This document shows, in pieces, positions 58,784-64,000 of a DNA stretch of 64,000 nucleotides; within the stretch, counting starts at the first letter, position 1, and each line of letters begins with the position of its first letter. The position numbers and the translations under genes were made by a program. The notes beneath the pieces were generated by a model that was not told the origin of the DNA, ran no database searches, and worked only from the letters and a program-made list of their open reading frames with translations. The DNA is from Brachypterus glaber (taxonomy: Eukaryota > Arthropoda > Insecta > Coleoptera > Kateretidae). Location of the stretch: NCBI GenBank assembly GCA_958510825.1, contig OY294044.1, positions 98,056,393-98,120,392 on the forward strand. Reading direction: 5' to 3'.

Positions 58784-59620
58784 ACCAATACCCGGTGTAT
58801 TTCTAGTTATAGTCCAGTATTTAAGTTAATAAAAGAGGCTTTACCTGAAAATAATTCAGGGAGTTTAGATTTTTGGTTTATTATGTAGGGTTTAAGGCCG
58901 AAAATAAATAATTTTTCGACATTGAACTCGATTTGAAACTGTCATTTTAATTACTTATTTTTTACAAAAAAAACAGACTTTTTAAAATATCTCAAGATCG
59001 GTGCATCATAGAACAAATAACTTTTGATATGAAAATAGAGAGGACCAAATCTCCAACATTTTTTGTGTCATATATTTTTTTGTACGACTTATAGCTAATT
59101 CACGGCACCGCCTTAAACGTTACACTGTAGGGTTTTAGATTTTCCTTTATGACTCGGTTAGAAAGGTTTTTTTATGCCTAATACATTGGTGATTCAATCG
59201 AAAATCTGTTTACTAGAAATAATGGGGCACAAATGTATGAATTATTAAAAAAAAAAATAATTTTACGTAAATTAAAAAGAAAGTTCCAGATAGATTTTTT
59301 TAATTTTCAGTCAAAATGTTCTCAGGGGCGTGCCTAACCTACGACAAAGAACAATTTTGGTTTTTTGAAAGAAACATTAAAAATCTAAAAACGTATAGTG
59401 TAATGTTTAAGAGATATTTTAAAAATCCGTTTTTTTTTTGTGAAAAACACGTTGAAAAAATGAAATCGAATTCAACGTCGCAAAATTGTTTTTTTTTTAT
59501 TTGCGGCCATTAACCCTACCCAATAAACCGAAAATGAAAACTCCCTGAATTATTTCCAGGTAAAGCCTCTTTTATTGACCTGAAGACTGGACTACAACTG
59601 GAAATACGCCGGATACTGAT
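58784..59620. mobile_element. Foldback, ~840 bp
   Basis: The arms share 'aataaaagaggctttacctg', 'aattcagggagttt' and 'ggtttattatgtagggtt' with mirrored copies near 59510-59585. The centre (59000-59450) is unique. The frame 59316-59513 is centre and arm sequence. Confidence 0.78.
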
Positions 59621-59934
59621 GATGATGTAAAAATTGTACCTTTTTCTGATGACCGTACCAAATCCAATCGAAATCCCAACGCATAAATAAAAAACAAACG
59701 TTTAAAAACCAATTTAGGGTCCCTTTGTAACCGATAATTTGGCCAGATTGCCTGATTGTTTTGTTAATTTTTAAGTGCCTTTCAAAGCTACACGCAGTGT
59801 ACATTAATTATTGCTACACAAATAGTTAATATGAGCCGTGAAAATGTAAACCGATCGAATCGATCATCCATGGAACTTTTTACCGTTTTTGTTGATTAAA
59901 CACTAGAAACATATTGCACTTATTATATTATTCA
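59621..59934. other. Non-coding sequence
   Basis: No feature was recognised. Confidence 0.4.
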
Positions 59935-60790
59935 CAGCGCCTGCGCTAAAATAATATTATACGGTAGTTTTGAATTTTCAAAAATCGCCAAAAAACGTCC
60001 TGGACAAAAAATTCTTTGATACAAAATTTAATTACATTTAATTACATTTAATGTGTTTCATGAAAAAATAAGAAAATTTGAAATTTTCCGTCCTTCGGTC
60101 TGTCCGTCTGTCCGTCTGTCCGTCTGTCCGTCTGTCCGTCTGTCCGTCTGTCCGTCTGTCCATCTGTCCGTCTGTCCGTCTGTCTGTCTGTCCGTCTGTC
60201 CGTCTGTCCGTCTGTCCGTCTGTCCGTCTGTCTGTCTGTCTGTCCGTCTGTCCGTCTGTCCGTCTGCCGTCTGTCCGTCTGTCCGTCTGTCCGTCTGTCC
60301 GTCTGTCCGTCTGTCCGTCTGTCCGTCTGTCCGTCTGTCCGTCTGTCCGTCTGTCCGTCTGTCCGTCTGTCCGTCTGTCCGTCTGTCCGTCTGTCCGTCT
60401 GTCCGTCGGTCCGATGTCACGAATTTTGTGGACACGATAACTCCAGAACGAATAATCCGATCGACTCAAAATTTTCAGGAAAAAGTTCTGTGAGGGGAAA
60501 ATACCTATTGTTTTTTAAAGTAATCCCCTCAAAAATAAAAAAGTTATGGACGTTTAAACTTTAAAAAAAAAATAAAAAACTAAAATTTTCAAACATTTTT
60601 TTTTTTCAATTTTTTTTTTCGTGAAAAGAAAATTTAAAAAAGTTTTTTTTTTATTTTTTTTAATTCCATTTTTTTTTCTTTTTTCAAGAAATGATTTTTG
60701 TTATGTTAATTTTTTTAATTTTTTTTTGAAAATTATTTTTTTTTAGTATTTGGGAAAATGCAATATACCATTTACTGTGAATATGTTTTA
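59935..60790 (+). mobile_element. Family-T element with expanded TCYG array
   Basis: Order: leader ('cagcgcctgcgct', 'aataatattata', 'tggacaaaaaatt'), array (60087-60414), tail ('gatgtcacgaattttgtgg', 'acacgataactccagaacg', 'caaaattttcaggaaaaagt'), homopolymer-rich part, and 'ccatttactgtgaatatg'. The leader recurs at 61790 and the array-to-end part recurs reversed at 19770. No terminal repeats or coding region were found. Confidence 0.7.
60087..60414 (+). repeat. TCYG array, 8-bp unit (TGTCCGTC)
   Basis: About 40 units with rare tgtctgtc and one single-base slip (gtctgccgtctg near 60262). The long frames on both strands (60038-60493) are translations of the repeat, not proteins. Confidence 0.97.
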
Positions 60791-61789
60791 GAAGAAATTT
60801 TTATTTTGTATGAAATGATTATAATAACTGTATCTGGTCAACAAGAACATACAAAAGACCAAAAGTGACCAAAAGCTCATATTTCTTTATAAATATTACA
60901 GTAAAGGTAAAGCATCTTCTTTTAAAAAGCTTAAAAAGAACATGTTTTAGTTTTTTTAGCGGGCGAAAAAATCGTTTTGGCCCTAGGGCCACAAAGTTTA
61001 ACTTTTCGCCCGTAAAACATGAACAAAAAGTATCGCTTTTAAAATCAATCGAACAAAAATATATTTTATAGTATTTAACACAATAAAGTAGTAAATTATG
61101 TCAGATTTTCGTAATTTAAAACCATTCATGGGTTTATGGCCAAGAATGGTAACAGTTCCAGTTATTTAGGTCGCAAATACAAAAATGTTAGCTGGAATTT
61201 TAAATTAAAAAATTATTAGATGTGAATTTTCATTTTGTAAAATTAATTATAGAAAATGTTCCTGCTGAATTTAACAGTGATGCAGCAAAAATGTTCCATA
61301 CATGACGTAACGGGCGTATAGTAGACTAAAATAAAATGTTGAAATAAATTGTATTGACATATCTGTCGAAACACTTTAATGCTTACAGCAGATATTTCCT
61401 GATTTCTTCTATTTTTAAATAAACATTATTTACGATAATACAGCACGAAATGCTTTTAGAGTTTGCAGTTTTATGTGTTTTTATGTATTTTTTTATATAT
61501 TTTTATGTTTTTTTTTATTTGTTTTTTTCATGTTAACTGTACACTCTAAATATATAGCTCGGGGCAGATAAAACGCCTTTTTCAGATCACTCAGGGAGTA
61601 AAACCTACCTTTACAACTACTGCAAACTTATTTTTTTTTTTGATGGCTCCACTCGAAAATAAATTTATTTGGTACTTATGTTTTAGAGATATATTTTATC
61701 GTTGATAGGTATCTTTATGTACAATACATATTTTGTTAATCTCAGAAATAATATTTTCTCTCTACTAGCTTTGTAACGTAATATTGTTA
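60791..61789. other. Non-coding sequence with one hairpin
   Basis: CGGGCGAAAAA (60960) pairs with TTTTCGCCCG (61004), with 'ggccctagggcc' between them; outer bases 'acatgtttta' and 'taaaacatga' extend the symmetry, so a ~95-bp palindromic element is likely at 60928-61023. Confidence 0.5.
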
Positions 61790-62588
61790 TATAATTCATA
61801 GCGCCTGCGCTAGAATAATATTATATGGTAGTTTCGAATTTTCTAAAAATTTAAAAAATCGTCCTAGACAAAAAATTTTTGGATACAAATTTGTTTTATG
61901 AAAAAATAAGAAATTTTCGTTTTTTTTGTCCGTCTGTCTGTCCGTCTGTCTGTCCGTCTGTCTGTCCGTCTGTCTTTCCGTCTGTCCCTATGTCCGTCTG
62001 TCTGTCCATCTGTCTGTCCGTCTGTCTGTCCGTCTGTCTGTCCGTCTGTCTGTCCGTCTGTCTGTCCGTCTGTCTGTCCGTCTGCCTGTCCGTCTGTCTG
62101 TCCGTCTGTCTTTCCGTCTGTCTGTCCGTCTGTCTGTCCGTCTGTCTGTCCGTCTGTCTGTCCGTCTGTCTGTCCGTCTGTCTGTCCGTCTGTCTGTCCG
62201 TCTGCCTGTCCGTCTGTCTGTCCGTCTGTCTATCCGTCTGTCTGTCCGTCTGTCTGTCCGTCTGTCTGTCCGTCTGTCTGTCCGTCTGTCTGTCCGTCTG
62301 TCTGTCCGTCTGTCTGTCCGTCTGTCTGTCCGTCTGTCTGTCCGTCTGTCTGTCCGTCTGTCTGTCCGTCTGTCTGTCCGTCTGTCTGTCCGTCTGTCTG
62401 TCCGTCTGTCTGTCTGTCTGTCTGTCCGTCTGTCTGTCCGTCTGTCTGTCCGTCTGTCTGTCCGTCTGTCTGTCCGTCTGTCTGTCCGTCTGTCTGTCCG
62501 TCTGTCTGTCCGTCTGTCTGTCCGTCTGTCTGTCCGTCTGTCTGTCCGTCTGTCTGTCCGTCTGTCTGTCCGTCTGTCTGTCCATCTG
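61790..62588 (+). mobile_element. Family-T leader plus giant TCYG array
   Basis: Leader 61790-61927 parallels 59935-60086 ('agcgcctgcgct', 'ataatattatatggtagttt', 'tagacaaaaaatttttgga'). The array (61928-62588) follows. The conserved tail is replaced by unrelated sequence, so this copy is broken or recombined. Confidence 0.7.
61928..62588 (+). repeat. TCYG array, 12-bp higher-order unit
   Basis: About 55 copies of TGTCCGTCTGTC with few variants (tgcc, tttc, tatc). The 12-bp period differs from the 8-bp period at 60087. The 236-283 codon frames are repeat translation. Confidence 0.97.
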
Positions 62589-62897
62589 AACCTCCAGCGG
62601 CTTGCCGCAAATATTAAGTGGGTTGGGGCCTTGTCCGTGCTGGCAAACTTTTGTCCGCATGGCCGGGTATTGTACCCTTGCCACCATTTTTGTATATATA
62701 CAATATTACTAATTGTAAATAATTATAAGAAAATATATAAAACACCGAAAAGGGTTGCAACAAAAGGAAAGGGTTAAAAAAAAAATGCAGATGACCGGAT
62801 AGATAGCTTCACTGCTATCCGGGGGTGGTGGCCATCATGGTTCGCCATGGTGGGGTACTTTCAGTACTGGGCTCTCCCCTTTCCTTTTTTTTTTTTT
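62589..62897 (+). other. GC-richer segment with three consecutive stem-loops
   Basis: Contains CCGGATAG..GCTATCCGG (62795-62822), CCATCATGG-TTCG-CCATGGTGG (62832-62853) and GTACT-TTC-AGTAC (62855-62867), then a T-run that leads into the next array. It is unlike the surrounding DNA. It may be untranslated leader of the R1-like element or a SINE-like sequence; not assigned. Confidence 0.5.
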
Positions 62898-63006
62898 GTC
62901 TGTCCGTCTGTCTGTCCGTCTGTCTGTCCGTCTGTCTGTCCGTCTGTCTGTCCGTCTGTCTGTCCGTCTGTCTGTCTGTCCGTCTGTCTGTCCGTCTGTC
63001 TGTCTG
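62898..63006 (+). repeat. TCYG array joined to a retrotransposon ORF
   Basis: About nine 12-bp units. The last unit runs directly into the reverse-transcriptase reading frame at 63005. Confidence 0.95.
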
Positions 63007-64000
63007 GGCCAATCAAAACAAACTCCAGTTTTCCAGGGAAAAATCAAAGTATATTTTGTTTGGAAAAAAATTGGTTAGAGCTCCTGCATTAAGGCTATAT
63101 GGTCGGATAATAGGTAGAGTAGAGGAGGCCAAACATCTCGGCATTATAATCGACTCAAGAAGGAATTTCACTGCCCACATAAAATACATAACAGATAAAG
63201 CCAAGGCCTCCTTTCATTGCATAAGATCTCTTACCAAAATGCTTTTCAACCCACCAGAAGAAGCACTTCGGACCATTTATGAACGCGCAACTATTCCTTT
63301 GGTCACTTATGGTATTGATTTATGGGGAGCTTTCGTAAATAATGCCAGGTCCAAGAAGGCACTAGGTAGTGTCAGCGGCTTATGTGCTCGGGTTATCTCA
63401 GGCACCTACAATTCTACCTCTTACCAAGCTTCATGTGTTTTGGCTCAAATCCCCCCACTTTACATTAAACTGCAAGAAATTATATTCTGGAAGGCTATCG
63501 CAAAAGGAGAGGCTGTGAGATACGGAGAAGCTGAGTCAGGCCAGACAAAAAGTCCAAACCAACGACTGGTAAGACTGGAGACTATTAGGAGATGGCAAGA
63601 AGATTGGGACAACGCAGACACTGGTAGGACTACACACAAGTTCTTTCCTAATATTGACCAACGACTTAAGTTAGACCTTAAACTTGATAAGGAACTTGTT
63701 CAGGTACTCACCGGTCATGGCCACTTTAGGGTACACCTTAAACGGGTAGGGAAATCTGAGTCCAGTGATTGTCCTACGTGTGGTCCAAACATTGAAGACA
63801 ATCCAATTCACAGAATTGAATCATGTATATTGTTCAACCAACAACGAGCTGACGTGGTTCAAGTCTTGGGACATGATATTAATATTGGGCGGTTGGTTGA
63901 AGAGCTATGTGAAGTTGGTGAATTGGATCTCCTAAAAAAACTTTATACTTCCATAGGACAGAGTTTTGCAAGCAGAAGATGTGTAATAGTGTGTGCGGAA
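63005..64000 (+). CDS. R1-like non-LTR retrotransposon, ORF2 C-terminal part (open to window end)
   Basis: 332 codons with no stop, cut at both ends (repeat array at the left, window edge at the right). It begins in the RT thumb region (WANQNKLQFS, KYILFGKK) and continues with KHLGIIIDSRRNFTAHIKYI, TIYERATIPLVTYGIDLWG and the R1-type tail (RRWQEDWDNADTGR, FFPNIDQRL, VLTGHGHFRVHL). It ends in a zinc knuckle CPTCG..HRIESC (C-X2-C-X9-H-X4-C). This order and the final knuckle are typical of the R1 group. The RT palm with its catalytic aspartates is missing, so this fragment cannot act alone. Codon use is much less AT-biased than the other element at 56092, and the frame is intact, so it is comparatively young. 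Confidence 0.88.

Noticed and set aside
59580..59612. Hammerhead candidate CTGAAGA..AAATAC
   Set aside because: The second core element GAAA-C is absent, stem II does not pair, and there is no GUC in place.
60038..60493. Long open frames on both strands of Ser-Val-Cys-Pro or Asp-Gly-Gln-Thr repeats
   Set aside because: They are translations of the TGTCCGTC microsatellite; every frame stays open because the repeat contains no stop.
61879..62777. Frames of 236-283 codons on both strands
   Set aside because: Same cause: the 12-bp TCYG array.

Overview
This looks like a very AT-rich, transposon-saturated piece of an animal nuclear genome, most likely an insect (a beetle would fit, but nothing here proves the order). 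The evidence is a spliced Msh2 exon of insect-like sequence, R1-like and CR1/Jockey-like non-LTR retrotransposon fragments, Tc1-, hAT- and piggyBac-type MITEs, and hammerhead-ribozyme motifs of the animal retroelement type. There are no operons, tRNAs or rRNAs and no intact multi-exon gene. The only convincing cellular coding sequence is one Msh2 exon (13460-13689, minus strand), next to a 200-base assembly gap. No other exon of that gene was recognised, so its introns must be very long or this is a gene fragment.

Layout. 1-9.4 kb: foldback elements, including a hAT-like MITE (1149-1696) and a ~2 kb near-perfect palindrome (7115-9080) with a Tc1-like MITE inside it. 9.4-14.3 kb: an A-rich tract, a TTAA MITE, half of a family-G foldback, the Msh2 exon and the gap. 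14.3-20.2 kb: a Tc1-like MITE interrupted by a palindromic element with opposed hammerhead-like motifs, then two more foldbacks. 20.7-25.9 kb: three TA-flanked palindromic elements directly abutting, a family-G foldback with a nested Tc1-like MITE, and a family-H element built on ~96 bp hairpin repeats. 26-34 kb: family-F fragments, a ~107 bp satellite with a four-unit higher-order repeat, and a textbook hammerhead motif (31853-31893, minus). 35-38.9 kb: a ~305 bp satellite interrupted by a 1.1 kb foldback. 40-50 kb: a second hAT-like MITE, a second TTAA MITE and several long inverted repeats. 52-58.3 kb: a second family-H element with family F nested inside, and another family-F copy carrying a 5'-truncated non-LTR retrotransposon with its target-site duplication. 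58.8-64 kb: a foldback, the TCYG (tctg/tccg) microsatellite elements, and an R1-like retrotransposon C-terminus running off the window.

Family names used below are local. F: ~1.1 kb foldback with CACGGTG/CAGGGTG ends. G: ~1.5 kb foldback with tagttatgta-type ends. H: element with GCTTTCCCAT ends and ~96 bp tandem repeats. T: element carrying the TCYG array. All are non-autonomous; no transposase was seen. The genes do not act together in a pathway. The window is best read as a stratified record of TA-, 8-bp- and TTAA-targeted insertions and their inverted duplications inside or beside an Msh2 intron.
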